Shown here piece by piece: positions 34,748 to 44,120 of a stretch of 64,000 nucleotides of DNA. Position 1 is the first letter of the stretch, and each line of letters begins with the position of its first letter. A program made the translations under genes and the position numbers. The DNA comes from Tolypothrix campylonemoides VB511288 (GTDB taxonomy: Bacteria; Cyanobacteriota; Cyanobacteriia; Cyanobacteriales; Nostocaceae), in contig JXCB02000048.1 of assembly GCA_000828075.3 (NCBI GenBank), positions 83,726 to 147,725 of the forward strand, given 5' to 3'. The notes under the pieces were generated by a model. It did no database searches, was not told where the DNA came from, and was given only the letters and a program-made list of their open reading frames with translations.

Positions 34748-35161
34748 TTAAGTCGGATCTATAATCGGACAGATGGTATTTTCAGGTATTTCATAAACAG
34801 CTTCCCAGCCTGAAAGCAGCCCTTCTAACTCTAACTTCAACACCTGTAGCTGTTCGATTTGGTATTCGATTTCTGCAATTTTATCAGTTAGTTTTGCTTG
34901 AATATGGTCGCAGGGTAAGTCCCCTTGGTCATGCACATTCAAAAACTCTTTAATCTCCAACAAGCTCAATCCAAGGCTCTGGGCACGCTTGATAAAGTTG
35001 AGACGGGCAAAAACATCTGAGTTGAATAATCGAAATCCACCCTCAGTCCTGCCTGAAGCCTTGAGCAAGCCCAGTTCTTCGTAGTAACGAATTGTTTTGA
35101 TGGGAATGCCACTTTCTTTAGCAACTACACCAATTTGTTTGAGTGTTTCTTGGGCTAACAT
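34748..35161 (-). CDS. MerR-family metal sensor (copy 1 of the copper-region pair)
   Basis: A 137-aa regulator. The HTH (VVAKESGIPIKTIRYYEELG) is at residues 12-31, then RTEGGFRLF and the dimer helix. Cys lies in DLPCDHIQAKL, near the position of Cys79 of ZntR-type sensors, and a second in the C-terminal NTICPIIDPT loop. Its paralogue at 39349-39765 keeps both cysteines (LPCQHIR, KTICPII). It is likely to activate the CTCCAG-dyad promoters at 34087, 38569 and 46166; the copper assignment comes from target genes, not from the ligand set. Confidence 0.87.
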   Translation of the reverse strand: MLAQETLKQIGVVAKESGIPIKTIRYYEELGLLKASGRTEGGFRLFNSDVFARLNFIKRAQSLGLSLLEIKEFLNVHDQGDLPCDHIQAKLTDKIAEIEYQIEQLQVLKLELEGLLSGWEAVYEIPENTICPIIDPT

Positions 35162-35323
35162 AATTCACTCCTACTCATCAGTAACACGTACAAAAAGGAA
35201 ACAGTATAGTTGACTCTACATATCATCTATATTAGGTATTTGTACAAGGAACTGTGCCCAGCGTTTGGAAAGGTATTGCCTGCTAGTTATCAAGCTGACG
35301 CTGGGCGCAGATGCTCTCCGTTT

Positions 35324-35887
35324 TCATGCTGATTGCGTAGAAAACTGCTGTGTACCAACATTGGATGGCTCTACTTTAATCACACCGCGAAACATATTCA
35401 TACCACAGGTAAAGGTGTAAGTTCCTGGTTGGTTGGGAGTGAACTCAATGGGAGTAACTTGGTTTAGGGGTAGCTCTTGGGCAATGTGGAAGTCAGGAAA
35501 TCGGATTTCTTCAAGGCAATTGCTGGGGTCTTTACGGTAGAAGTTGAGCCGGACTTTTTGACCTGGATTAACTACCACTTGGCTTGGTTCATACCCACCA
35601 TCAACGGTAATTGTTACTTCTTGAACGCCTTGCTTTGATTGTGCTTTTTGCGATTTTGGCTTACTCAGCAGAAACCACCATAACTCCAGTCCTATCAGTC
35701 CTAATCCGCCAGCAGTAACGGCTCCTTTTGCCCACAAGGGTTGTTCGATGCGACGGAACTGACCCGTTTGCTTTGTATGAGATGGTTGCATCTGTTCGTG
35801 GGACATTTGTGCAACTGCTTTGTTAGAAGCAATTCCAAACACCAATCCCAAACTTGCAATAATACCAATGATTGCTATTTTGTTCAT
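35324..35887 (-). CDS. Membrane-anchored cupredoxin-domain protein
   Basis: A 187-aa exported protein. A signal-like N-terminus (IAIIGIIASLGLVFGIAS) is followed by a His/Met-containing linker (QMSHEQMQPSH) and a second hydrophobic segment (GAVTAGGLGLIGLELWWFLL). The cupredoxin domain (about 95-175) has the copper-site segments SNCLEEIRFPDF and the Cys-X-Met ligand loop TFTCGMNMFRGVIKV. Found with CopA in other bacteria. It follows the copA gene on the minus strand, with a tiny ORF between. Confidence 0.85.
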   Translation of the reverse strand: MNKIAIIGIIASLGLVFGIASNKAVAQMSHEQMQPSHTKQTGQFRRIEQPLWAKGAVTAGGLGLIGLELWWFLLSKPKSQKAQSKQGVQEVTITVDGGYEPSQVVVNPGQKVRLNFYRKDPSNCLEEIRFPDFHIAQELPLNQVTPIEFTPNQPGTYTFTCGMNMFRGVIKVEPSNVGTQQFSTQSA

Positions 35888-35928
35888 GATTTAAACGCCT
35901 CCGTTGGCGAATTTAACTACATTGCAAG

Positions 35929-36012
35929 CTACGCTAACGCTCCTGAAATCGCTCCCAGCAGAAATCCAAATCCTGCCAAGGTTCCAAAAAATGTTACTTT
36001 CTTAAGTATCAT
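35929..36012 (-). CDS. Possible 27-residue hydrophobic peptide between copA and the cupredoxin gene
   Basis: An ATG with the strong ribosome-binding site AGGGAG six bases upstream opens a 27-codon frame. The peptide is MILKKVTFFG followed by a Gly/Ala/Leu/Phe-rich segment ending ISGALA, i.e. two Lys then one membrane-length stretch. It could be a small membrane protein of the copper operon or the orphaned signal peptide of a lost cupredoxin. Only composition and the RBS support it. Confidence 0.4.
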   Translation of the reverse strand: MILKKVTFFGTLAGFGFLLGAISGALA

Positions 36013-36032
36013 TACTACTCCCTGTGATTTAT

Positions 36033-38294
36033 TCAACCAGTTGTTTTAGGTTGAAAGTTACGCAAACGCAGCGCATTCGTTACTACGGAGACGGAACTAA
36101 ACGCCATTGCTGCACCTGCAATAATGGGGTTGAGCAGCCAACCGAAGATAGGGAAGAGAATTCCTGCTGCGATTGGAATACCAGCGACGTTGTAGATAAA
36201 GGCGAAGAAGAGATTCTGACGAATATTGCGAATCGTGGCACGAGAGAGTTGAATGGCGGTGACAATCAAGAGTAAATCCCCAGAGATAAGGGTGATGTCA
36301 CTAGCCGCGATCGCCACATCTGTTCCTGTTCCAATTGCCATACCGACATCAGCTTGAGCCAACGCTGGTGCATCATTGATGCCATCCCCGACCATTGCTA
36401 CAATTTTGCCTTCCGACTGAAGTTTCTCGACGGTCTCGGCTTTCTGATCCGGGCGAACTTCAGCAAAGATTCGCTTAATGCCGACTTCACGCGCAATCAC
36501 TTCGGCAGTGCGGCGATTGTCTCCCGTCAACATCACCACTTCCAACCCCATTTTCTGCAATGTGCGAATCGCGTTCACAGAAGACGGTTTCACCGCATCA
36601 GCAATGCCCATAATCCCTTGAACTTTGCTATTCACCGCAATCCAGATGACCGTCTTACCTAGATACTCTAGGCGATCCCAATGTTCTTGTAATGCATTTG
36701 TATCAATGCCTAACTCATTCATCCAACGATGGGTACCAATTTGTATCCATTGATTTGATACATATCCTTGCACACCGCTACCAGCGATCGCTTCAAACTC
36801 CTGTGCATCCCTCAATTCCACACCTTGAGATTGAGCATAATTCACAACTGCCTCCGCTAGCGGATGTTCTGAATTACGTTCGACGGATGCTGCAAGGCGC
36901 AGAAGATTTCGCTCGTTGCCATTGGCTGTACCGTTGACGGTTACAAAGTCAGTGACGGTGGGCTTTCCTTGCGTAATCGTACCCGTTTTGTCGAGAACGA
37001 TAGTCTTTAGCTTGTGCGCAAGTTCTAGACTTTCTGCCCCTTTAATAAGAATACCATTTTCTGCACCTTTACCCGTTCCCACCATGATAGAAGTCGGCGT
37101 TGCCAAGCCAAGCGCACACGGGCAAGCAATAATTAACACACCTACAGTGGTAATGAGCGCCATCGTCACATTGCCCATGATGTTGTACCAGATGATGAAG
37201 GTGGCAATCGCAATGGCAATTACGGCAGGTACAAACCATCCGGTAACTTGGTCAGCTAATCGCTGAATCGGTGCTTTTGAACCTTGGGCTTGCTGCACTA
37301 GCTTGACAATCTGCGCCAAAAATGTATCTTTACCCACTCGTGTTGCGCGAAATTTGAAGCTACCTGTTTTGTTGAGCGTGGCTCCAATCACTTCATCACC
37401 TGGTTGCTTCTTCACAGGGAGACTTTCACCGGTGACCATTGCCTCATCGATAGTTGAGGAGCCATCAATAATCTCGCCATCTACTGGAATCTTTTCACCC
37501 GGACGCACTAAAACAATATCGCCTTTAATGACTTCGGCAAGTGGAATGTCCACTTCTGTGCCGTTGCGAATAACGCGAGCGGTTTTAGCTTGCAAGCCTA
37601 TCAACTTACGAATTGCTTCAGAAGTTTGTCCTTTGGCACGATTCTCAAGCAGTCGTCCCAACAAGATAAGAGTGACGATGACCGCAGCTGCTTCGTAGTA
37701 GACATCAGGCGGCAATCCTCGGTCGGTGAAGAACCCAGGCAAGAAGGTAGGGAAGAGGGAATAGAGATAAGCGGCAAGAGTACCAATCGCCACCAAGGTA
37801 TCCATCGTTGCCGTGTGACGTTTGAGAGCTTTCCAGGCATTGATAAAGAAGGATGCACCACACCAAAACAGCACTGGAGTCGTCAGCACCAATTGCAGCC
37901 AGGGATTGTGCAACCACATGGGAATAAAGGGAATGGATAATCCCGTCATCATTGGTAGCGAACCAATGACTAGAATGGCGCTGACAATGCCGCCAACCCA
38001 AACTTTTCTGACTAAGGCTCGATTTTCGGCTTGGCGTGCCTGCTGTTGAGCATCATCGTCTGCGGCAAATAAATCATCGTCTTGCATGGGTTGAGCAGAG
38101 TATCCCACCGCATTCACTGCCTGGCAGATCACTTCTGGGTCAGTTTTTCTGGGGTCATAGGTGACCGTAGCTTGCTCTGCCCCAAAGTTGACGTTACACT
38201 CATTCACACCCCTGACGGAGCGAATTGCATCTTCAATTGCGTTAGCGCAAGAGGCACAACTCATGCCCCGCAGTTTCAAATTCGCGTTTTCCAT
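36033..38294 (-). CDS. copA: Copper-exporting P1B-1 ATPase CopA
   Basis: Pumps Cu(I) out of the cytoplasm. ATG 38294 is chosen because GGAGG lies seven bases upstream; this gives 753 aa. One N-terminal HMA domain ([11 protein letters not shown]), actuator TGES, TM6 CPC ([12 protein letters not shown]), phosphorylation site [13 protein letters not shown], and [18 protein letters not shown]7 and TM8 carry IYN and [11 protein letters not shown], the Cu(I)-class (P1B-1) signature. Downstream of an HMA chaperone gene (51 nt) and a MerR-type promoter, so the chaperone-CopA-cupredoxin set is one copper-inducible unit. Confidence 0.96.
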   Translation of the reverse strand: MENANLKLRGMSCASCANAIEDAIRSVRGVNECNVNFGAEQATVTYDPRKTDPEVICQAVNAVGYSAQPMQDDDLFAADDDAQQQARQAENRALVRKVWVGGIVSAILVIGSLPMMTGLSIPFIPMWLHNPWLQLVLTTPVLFWCGASFFINAWKALKRHTATMDTLVAIGTLAAYLYSLFPTFLPGFFTDRGLPPDVYYEAAAVIVTLILLGRLLENRAKGQTSEAIRKLIGLQAKTARVIRNGTEVDIPLAEVIKGDIVLVRPGEKIPVDGEIIDGSSTIDEAMVTGESLPVKKQPGDEVIGATLNKTGSFKFRATRVGKDTFLAQIVKLVQQAQGSKAPIQRLADQVTGWFVPAVIAIAIATFIIWYNIMGNVTMALITTVGVLIIACPCALGLATPTSIMVGTGKGAENGILIKGAESLELAHKLKTIVLDKTGTITQGKPTVTDFVTVNGTANGNERNLLRLAASVERNSEHPLAEAVVNYAQSQGVELRDAQEFEAIAGSGVQGYVSNQWIQIGTHRWMNELGIDTNALQEHWDRLEYLGKTVIWIAVNSKVQGIMGIADAVKPSSVNAIRTLQKMGLEVVMLTGDNRRTAEVIAREVGIKRIFAEVRPDQKAETVEKLQSEGKIVAMVGDGINDAPALAQADVGMAIGTGTDVAIAASDITLISGDLLLIVTAIQLSRATIRNIRQNLFFAFIYNVAGIPIAAGILFPIFGWLLNPIIAGAAMAFSSVSVVTNALRLRNFQPKTTG

Positions 38295-38344
38295 TGTCAA
38301 ACCTCCTAACAATGTCCTGAACTGCTTTTGTTGAGAATTTAGTG

Positions 38345-38539
38345 CTAGGCAACGGTATAACCTGCTGCCGTAATTGCTTCTGTGACGGCAGCTTTTGATG
38401 CTTGAGTTTCGATATGGACAAGCTTAGTTTTGGTATCATTTTGAACGGTTGCGGCTGGATCGACGGTTTTGACTGCTTTTGTGATGTTTTCTCCACAAGC
38501 AGAACAAGCCATGTTAGGAACTTTCAATTGAAGTGTCAT
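38345..38539 (-). CDS. HMA-domain copper chaperone (copy 1)
   Basis: A 64-aa HMA domain with [10 protein letters not shown] as Cys-X2-Cys site and an Ala-rich end [15 protein letters not shown] 38539 has AAAAAGG upstream; a TTG 21 nt earlier is in frame. It is close in sequence to the copy at 33811-34008 ([12 protein letters not shown] against MALQLKVPKLVC), indicating duplication. First gene before copA, directly behind a MerR-type promoter. Confidence 0.9.
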   Translation of the reverse strand: MTLQLKVPNMACSACGENITKAVKTVDPAATVQNDTKTKLVHIETQASKAAVTEAITAAGYTVA

Positions 38540-38568
38540 ATCATGTACCTTTTTAATCAACTAATTCC

Positions 38569-38600
38569 ATTTTGAAATCTCTAGTAAGCTGGAGAGTCAA
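38569..38600 (-). promoter_or_regulatory. MerR-type promoter/operator of the chaperone-copA operon
   Basis: On the minus strand, -35 TTGACT and -10 CAAAAT lie 20 bp apart around the dyad CTCCAGCTTACTAGAG. The predicted start of transcription is about 25 bp before the chaperone ATG. Confidence 0.72.
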
Positions 38601-38984
38601 GGGGTAGTGAGAAAAAAATTCTGAGAGTATAAAAAGTGGGGCTACGTTGCGTAAACGCAATGCTTTACCTCAAAGCCTGAATATTACTTGCTGCTTCTCA
38701 TATCTTGATGAATGCAAATTTTCTACAAAAAATGCCTCTACATAAAAAACGTAGTCATGGCGCAAGCTGTTAAACATTTGATGTTTATGCCATGACTATA
38801 TATGATTATTTTTGTTATGGGAATCCGGTTTAATTTATGAAAAAAACTAAGAGGGTGTTTATAAAGACAATCTTAAGCAGTTGAAGGATTGCGATTGCCC
38901 GTAAGGGCAGTGCCTCCGGGCAATCGCCAAGGGCACGGCTTTGCTGATTGCGCGGAGCACAGTGCCGGAGGCAATCACGAGCTA
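38601..38984. repeat. Intergenic region with nested palindromic repeats
   Basis: No gene. Between about 38870 and 38984 lie interleaved inverted repeats built from GATTGCC/GGCAATC and TGCCTCCGGGCA/TGCCGGAGGCA, of the short palindromic type seen inside genes elsewhere in the window. They abut the degenerate IS5-type transposase. Confidence 0.6.
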
Positions 38985-39365
38985 ATCGTCGTAGCATTAC
39001 TATGCGTTATCGCGACATAAATCATAGTTTCACGCTCTTTGAGGAAGATATTCATAATCCTTACTCAAGCAACGATAGCGACCGTGAGCCTTGCAAGCGT
39101 ACGTTCTACAAACCAACGTCGAGGCAAGACCTCAAACCCACTCTTGTGATCAGAACGTTTGACGATTTCGAGTACGCAACCTGCATAAATATTTGACCCA
39201 ATCAACTAACTTAAGCGCGTACCCTGCGTCTGCCCAAATTAAATGTAATTTAGGAAACGAGTCTTGAATTTTGTCGAATACGAGCTTTGCACCCCAGGAA
39301 CTCGAACCTAATTCAACAGATGAAGAATTTGCTACTCTTAATGCTTTCTCAACAACATTTCTCAA
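38985..39365 (-). pseudogene. Degenerate IS5-family transposase remnant
   Basis: The minus strand reads GAKLVFDKIQDSFPKLHLIW and [17 protein letters not shown] in one frame, then after a frameshift [20 protein letters not shown] and [11 protein letters not shown], then after another shift [16 protein letters not shown] and IYVAITHS. These are the end of an IS5-type transposase, with the conserved RRW-VERT and R-LSKDYE motifs. Several frameshifts and the loss of the first half show it is dead. Its left edge overlaps the end of the adjacent MerR gene by 17 bp. Confidence 0.75.
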
Positions 39366-39765
39366 TTATGGGGCAAATAGTCTTTTCTGGTTTTTCAGTT
39401 ATAACTCTCCAACTCAAAAGTAGCTCTTCTAGCTCTAATTTCAAGAGCGACAGTTGCTCGATTTGCTGATTAATTTCTGACAGCTTATATTCCATCTGAG
39501 GTCGTATATGCTGACAAGGCAAATCACCCTGATCATAAACATCTAAAAAAAACTTAATTTCTGAAAGACTAAAATTAAGGCTTTGAGCACGTTTGATAAA
39601 GTTTAAGCGAGTGAGAACATCAAGTTGAAATAGTCTAAATCCTCCCTCTGTTCTACTAGAAGATTGAACTAGACCGAGTTCTTCATAGTAGCGAATTGTC
39701 TTAATAGGTATACCGCTTTGTTTAGCAACTGAACCAATTCGTTGTAAATGTTCCTGAACTAACAT
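39349..39765 (-). CDS. MerR-family metal sensor (copy 2)
   Basis: A 138-aa paralogue of the regulator at 34748-35161. HTH VAKQSGIPIKTIRYYEELG, Cys in GDLPCQHIR, and C-terminal KTICPIIEKCC with two extra cysteines absent from copy 1. The 3' end runs into IS5-remnant sequence, so the CC end may be acquired. Probably controls the CTCCAG-dyad promoters. Whether the two copies sense the same metal cannot be told. Confidence 0.85.
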   Translation of the reverse strand: MLVQEHLQRIGSVAKQSGIPIKTIRYYEELGLVQSSSRTEGGFRLFQLDVLTRLNFIKRAQSLNFSLSEIKFFLDVYDQGDLPCQHIRPQMEYKLSEINQQIEQLSLLKLELEELLLSWRVITEKPEKTICPIIEKCC

Positions 39766-40412
39766 AATTCAACGACCCTGCTTAAAAAACAATTCTTTCA
39801 CTTCACAAAAACTTTTCTTACGTTCATACCATAAAAATATTGGCATGATATTTGCTGTATTTTAGAAAAAATTTATTATTAAAAGCAAAGCAACCTCATC
39901 TGTCTATAGACGGATATTGTATAGGTGATTCATTTACCTGGATAAATGACGAACAGCAATGAATACTAGCATAAACTCCGGTGACAAGATAGCTTTACAG
40001 AAGTATTGTTTTTTATTTATTAACTCTATAAGAAATATAATAAAAAATCTTATCGTTTTGGCTTGACTCTCCAGTAGGGAGTAGGTTTTATATTTAATTC
40101 AGCTTTTGAATTGATGTGAAGCATCTGATGCAACCAGATTTGATATGAATGGCACGCTTGTTAAAGTGAAACCTTTGGATAGTAAAGGCTTGGAAGAATA
40201 GGTAGCTTGGGGTAGCAAGGAGCGGAAATACTTTCTACTTTCTTGACATTTGCTACTGACAGTCTAAGTCAACAGACGAAATTTACAAAAGGAAAGAGAA
40301 AGAGCAAAGCGCAGTCAATCTCAAATCTTCCACGCCTGATTTTAGTGCCATTCCATATCACCCTTAAATCAGGATTAAAAAATCGTAGTAGAAATACACG
40401 GAGGCATACATC
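39766..40412. other. Intergenic region upstream of the DUF3865-like gene
   Basis: About 650 bp, AT-rich at first, with a MerR-type promoter at 40063-40094. The only frame close behind that promoter is a 19-codon ORF at 40146 (MNGTLVKVKPLDSKG) without a recognised relative. No other gene is supported. Confidence 0.45.
40063..40094 (+). promoter_or_regulatory. MerR-type promoter without an adjacent gene
   Basis: -35 TTGACT, 20-bp spacer beginning CTCCAGTAGGGAG (imperfect dyad), -10 TATATT. It points right, but the next good gene starts 320 bp further on. Either a long leader or a promoter that lost its gene. Confidence 0.6.
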
Positions 40413-41270
40413 ATGGAAATGGGTAATCCACGTCAAAAAGCCAGATTGGCAATGAAAGAATCAGTACCTGCTTCTTTATGGTTGGAAAACGAGAACTTTG
40501 TTGCTAACTTACGCTCTAGCTTGAAGCATCATCCGGTTGCAACTCATCCAGTCATTGCAGCGCTGAATCGGGGTGCTTTTAATCGAGAACAGATGAAACG
40601 CATCCACCTTGAGTACCGTCATGCGATTGTGCAGATATTTACAGATGCCCTTCTGATGGCACAATACCAAACCCATCAGTTGGAACGGCGACTCAAACCT
40701 GGTAGTAAGATGTATGCCCGATTTCTCCTCACCCTGAATGATTTAGACGAGTTTGGCTTTCAGCCTGGTTTCGATGAGTATGGCTACTATCGAGGCAATC
40801 CTTATAACGCCCACTATCCTTTGTTTGAGCGTGTACTTGATGAACTGGGAATTAGTCTTGAGGAACGACAGAGATATATTCCTAGCAAAATTGCCAAGCA
40901 GGTACGCAAGTGTCTGGAGGATACCTACAATGATTTAAATTTACTAACGAGCTTGCTTGCAGTTGCAGAACAGGAAGTTGTCCTGTTCAGTGCCCCTCTG
41001 CGTGAAAATATAAAAGCTGTAGGGATAAATGTCACCTCAGGGTACTATGTCTGTCATGGGACTAGTGATGATGTACAGGCTAAAGCCAGCGACGACACTC
41101 ACGAAGATGACCTTTGGTACGTCCTCATGCAGGCGATCGCTCCCACTCAATACGATGATATTGCGAAATTATGTCATAAATACTGTGACTTGTGGGTCGA
41201 ATTCTGGGATGCTCAAATGAATCTGTTAACGGAATTTTCCAGTGGGAAAAAAACAACAATGGTAGCCTGA
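40413..41270 (+). CDS. Heme-oxygenase-fold (DUF3865/CADD-like) protein
   Basis: A 285-aa helical protein. It resembles the TenA/PqqC/CADD group of diiron-type oxidases and the cyanobacterial DUF3865 family. Candidate metal ligands are Glu and His in HLEYRHAIVQIF, the Glu residues in AVAEQEVVLF and His/Asp in DDTHEDDLWYVL, spaced as in heme-oxygenase-like diiron oxidases. The start MEMGNPRQKARLAMKES has no clear RBS; a Met 13 codons later is an alternative. Relatives cleave amino-acid or fatty-acid substrates, but the substrate here is unknown. Confidence 0.65.
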   Translation: MEMGNPRQKARLAMKESVPASLWLENENFVANLRSSLKHHPVATHPVIAALNRGAFNREQMKRIHLEYRHAIVQIFTDALLMAQYQTHQLERRLKPGSKMYARFLLTLNDLDEFGFQPGFDEYGYYRGNPYNAHYPLFERVLDELGISLEERQRYIPSKIAKQVRKCLEDTYNDLNLLTSLLAVAEQEVVLFSAPLRENIKAVGINVTSGYYVCHGTSDDVQAKASDDTHEDDLWYVLMQAIAPTQYDDIAKLCHKYCDLWVEFWDAQMNLLTEFSSGKKTTMVA

Positions 41271-41320
41271 TACCGATTGAAATTGCTCAAAGCTTTGGCA
41301 ATACAGAAATTAAGCAATTC

Positions 41321-41353
41321 ATCCCACCCTACCCTTCTTTTAAGGGGCGGGAT
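41321..41353 (+). terminator. Probable transcription terminator
   Basis: ATCCC...CCCTT pairs with AAGGG...GGGAT around a short T-rich loop, 50 bp after the DUF3865-like gene. There is no clear U-run. Confidence 0.4.
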
Positions 41354-41403
41354 GATAAGCAAAGAAAAGTTTCTCTAGACTACGCAAAATTAAGGTGCAC
41401 TTC

Positions 41404-42183
41404 ATGATTGAAATAAAGGAAATAAACCAGCGTGTACACGATGTCTGGAATGCAAATGCACAATGGTGGGACAATCAAGTAGGTGATATAGACATCGCCC
41501 ATGAATACGTCGTTAACCCTGCAATGGAGACACTCCTCACTATTAAACCTGGTGAGCGGGTACTTGAAATTGCATCCGGTAACGGTACCTTTGCACGCAG
41601 TCTGGCTCGGTTAGGAGCATCGGTTCTAGCCTGCGATTTTTCAGAAGAACTGTTGAAACGTGCTAAAGCTCGAACCATAGATGGATCGGGTAGCATTGAG
41701 TATAGACTCCTAGATGCAACCGATCCAGATCAACTCGCTTCTCTGGGAGAGCGCTGCTTTCATGCTGCGGTGGTGTCAATGGCACTTATGGATATGGCAA
41801 ACATAGAGCCTCTCATACAGGCTTTTAGTCGGCTGCTTGTTCCCGAGGGACGGTTCGTATTCTCAGTGACTCATCCCTGCTTTAACTCGTTAGGAACCCA
41901 AACCCAATGGCTTGATACGGAAGGTGTTCTGGTGAAAGATTACATACAACCAGCAATAGGAGATGAAAACGCAAAACCTGGTCAACCTATACGTCATCCC
42001 TTCTTTCACCGACCATTGTGGCATCTGTTTGGAATTTGCTTTCAGGCTGGTTTTGTCCTTGATGGTCTCCTGGAGCCAGTTCCTCCGGAGTGGTTACAAG
42101 CTGAGCAACCAGAAAAATGGAAGCGCTATTCTCGAATTCCTCATGTCATGGTAACGCGGTGGCGTCTGCTGAAGCAAGAGTAA
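41404..42183 (+). CDS. SAM-dependent methyltransferase, class I
   Basis: About 259 aa. Motif I is VLEIASGNGTFAR (residues about 47-59), followed by LACDFSEELLKRA (acidic residue binding the ribose) and LVPEGRFVFSVTHPCF (motif post-III). The sequence type is the general UbiE/Methyltransf_11-like group. I take MIEIKEINQRVHD as start; three codons more are in frame. Substrate unknown. It lies among unrelated enzyme genes. Confidence 0.83.
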   Translation: MIEIKEINQRVHDVWNANAQWWDNQVGDIDIAHEYVVNPAMETLLTIKPGERVLEIASGNGTFARSLARLGASVLACDFSEELLKRAKARTIDGSGSIEYRLLDATDPDQLASLGERCFHAAVVSMALMDMANIEPLIQAFSRLLVPEGRFVFSVTHPCFNSLGTQTQWLDTEGVLVKDYIQPAIGDENAKPGQPIRHPFFHRPLWHLFGICFQAGFVLDGLLEPVPPEWLQAEQPEKWKRYSRIPHVMVTRWRLLKQE

Positions 42184-42473
42184 TAAGAGCTGACAAGGAC
42201 ATACAACTAAACCAGCTATCTCTCAGTCAAAACAGCACCTAATTTCTGATTGCGACCCTAAAGGTCTAAAGGTTAATTCGACTTGTAGACCCTATCATAT
42301 ATCAATCTAGCCATCGTTCCTGTACAGATTCGGTCGTGGCTCGTATGACTGGCGTACCAAACAGTTGTTGATATTTGTTAATGCGATGGCTGTTGTACGC
42401 CAGTCTTTACAGCCTCGTCTTTATTTTCTGTCTGACTTCCTGTTACCTTACACACAATGTACAGGAGGACTTA

Positions 42474-43055
42474 ATGTCACGAGTTAATAAAATTTTAGAC
42501 TTTTGGTTTGGAAAAAAAGATGAAGAGGATTACGGAAAAAATCGCGCGATTTGGTTTACTAAAGATCCAGATCCAAATTTTGATTGGGAGATTCAAGCCC
42601 GCTTTATGGAAGACTATGAGAAAGCAGCAGCGGGTAAACTTGACCAATGGAAAGAAACTCCCCACAGCTGTCTGGCGTTGATCCTCCTACTCGATCAGTT
42701 CCCACGGAATATGTTTCGCGGTAATCCCCGAGCATTTGCAACAGATCCACAAGCACTCTCTTTGGCTCAGTATGCGATCGCCAAAGGTTTTGATTGGGAG
42801 CTACCAAAAATCCAGCGCTGGTTTATCTATTTACCTTTTGAACACAGCGAGAATCTCGAACATCAGCGACAAGCGGTTGAACTGTTCCGTCAACTTGGCA
42901 ATGATCCAGACAGCGTATACATGACCTCATCCGCTGTCCAACACTTAGAGGTGATTGAGCGCTTTGGACGTTTTCCCCATCGCAACGCTATTTTTCGTCG
43001 AGCCACAACGCCAGAGGAGGCAGAATTTTTGAAGCAGCCAAATTCATCGTTTTAA
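42474..43055 (+). CDS. DUF924 family protein
   Basis: A 193-aa protein. ATG 42474 follows AGGAGG, and the upstream in-frame extension is hydrophobic and non-homologous. DUF924 hallmarks: ILDFWFG near the start, IWFTKDPDPNFD, LALILLLDQFPRNMFRG, ERFGRFPHRNAIF, and the end TPEEAEFLKQ. The fold is TPR-like and the function is unknown. Often single, as here, with a GST gene downstream. Confidence 0.92.
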   Translation: MSRVNKILDFWFGKKDEEDYGKNRAIWFTKDPDPNFDWEIQARFMEDYEKAAAGKLDQWKETPHSCLALILLLDQFPRNMFRGNPRAFATDPQALSLAQYAIAKGFDWELPKIQRWFIYLPFEHSENLEHQRQAVELFRQLGNDPDSVYMTSSAVQHLEVIERFGRFPHRNAIFRRATTPEEAEFLKQPNSSF

Positions 43056-43201
43056 TGCTCGCCAAATTATTTCTGTGACTGGAAGGATAACTTTTCCTTT
43101 AAGTCACGACCCATCTAAAGGCTAACTTGGTAAAAGTTGGGAGTGGATATTTTTCAAGAGCAAGTTGTAATGTTCAGATTTGATAGAAACGGGAGGAATG
43201 A

Positions 43202-43798
43202 ATGATCAAAGTCTTCGATTACGAGTTATCGGGAAATTGCTATAAGGTACGGCTTATGCTATCGCTGCTTGGGTTGGAGCATGAGATTGTACCTGTCAAC
43301 TTCATGGAAGGTGAGCATAAGTCTCCACCTTTTCTAAAACTGAACCCGCTTGGTCAAATACCGATTCTGATTGATGGCGATCTAGTCATTCATGATTCCC
43401 AGGCAATTCTGGTATATCTCGCACGACGCTACGGCGGTGAAAACTGGCTACCAATAGAGGCTGAGTCTATGGGTAAAGTGGTGCAGTGGTTGTCCATCGC
43501 TGCTAACGAGATTCAACACGGTCCTGCTACAGCTAGACTGCACTTCGTTTTTAACCTGAAGACAGACCTAGAGTTGGTGCAACAGAGAGCAGATGTGATA
43601 CTCAAAGCTTTGGACGAACATTTGCAAAAGCAAAACTGGCTTGAACTTGATCACCCGACAATTGCAGATGTTGCTTGTTACCCGTATGTTGGGCTAGCGC
43701 CGGAGGGAGGGATTTCTTTAGAAGCTTATCCAAATGTAGTTGCTTGGATTGACAGAATAAAGAAGCTTAAGGGTTACGTTGGTATGCCAGGCTTATAA
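43202..43798 (+). CDS. Glutathione S-transferase
   Basis: A 198-aa cytoplasmic enzyme. The N-terminal thioredoxin-fold domain is IKVFDYELSGNCYKVRLMLSL, with the conserved loop FLKLNPLGQIPILID and the GSH-binding DSQAILVYLA. The C-terminal helical domain contains PTIADVACYPYV, the N-capping box. Conjugates glutathione to electrophiles; the substrate is unknown. Confidence 0.93.
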   Translation: MIKVFDYELSGNCYKVRLMLSLLGLEHEIVPVNFMEGEHKSPPFLKLNPLGQIPILIDGDLVIHDSQAILVYLARRYGGENWLPIEAESMGKVVQWLSIAANEIQHGPATARLHFVFNLKTDLELVQQRADVILKALDEHLQKQNWLELDHPTIADVACYPYVGLAPEGGISLEAYPNVVAWIDRIKKLKGYVGMPGL

Positions 43799-43867
43799 GT
43801 TTTCTACTGGAATGTCACTAAGCTCGACTGTAAAGCTTAATTTTAAAAGGATACAGTCTTCTTCTGG

Positions 43868-43896
43868 TGTCAGCTATATTCTTAACAGAGCTGACA
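43868..43896. terminator. Inverted repeat downstream of the GST gene
   Basis: TGTCAGCT and AGCTGACA form an 8-bp stem around a 13-nt loop, 70 bp after the GST stop. The rest of the 320-bp gap to the next gene is AT-rich with nothing further seen. Confidence 0.35.
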
Positions 43897-44120
43897 TCAA
43901 TCATCACTGAAATGATGCACTCAGTCTATTTTACGTTTTTTAGGTTGACTTACTTAAAATGTAAGAGTTAATTTTTTGGTCAATTCTATAATAGTAAATA
44001 CTAGCAATTTATATTTGAATTTTCTCAAAAAATATCCTCCGAAATTATTGTAAAAACTCATATACTTTTGCACTTGATTAAAAAAATCCGATGTGATTTT
44101 ACTTTTGAAAAGTGATAGGC

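Noticed and set aside
36354-38309. Plus-strand ORFs antisense to copA
   Set aside because: They are shadow frames; the minus strand encodes a full P1B ATPase with every motif.
40243-40455. 70-residue basic ORF before the DUF3865-like gene
   Set aside because: Overlaps the next gene in another frame and has no RBS or family signature.
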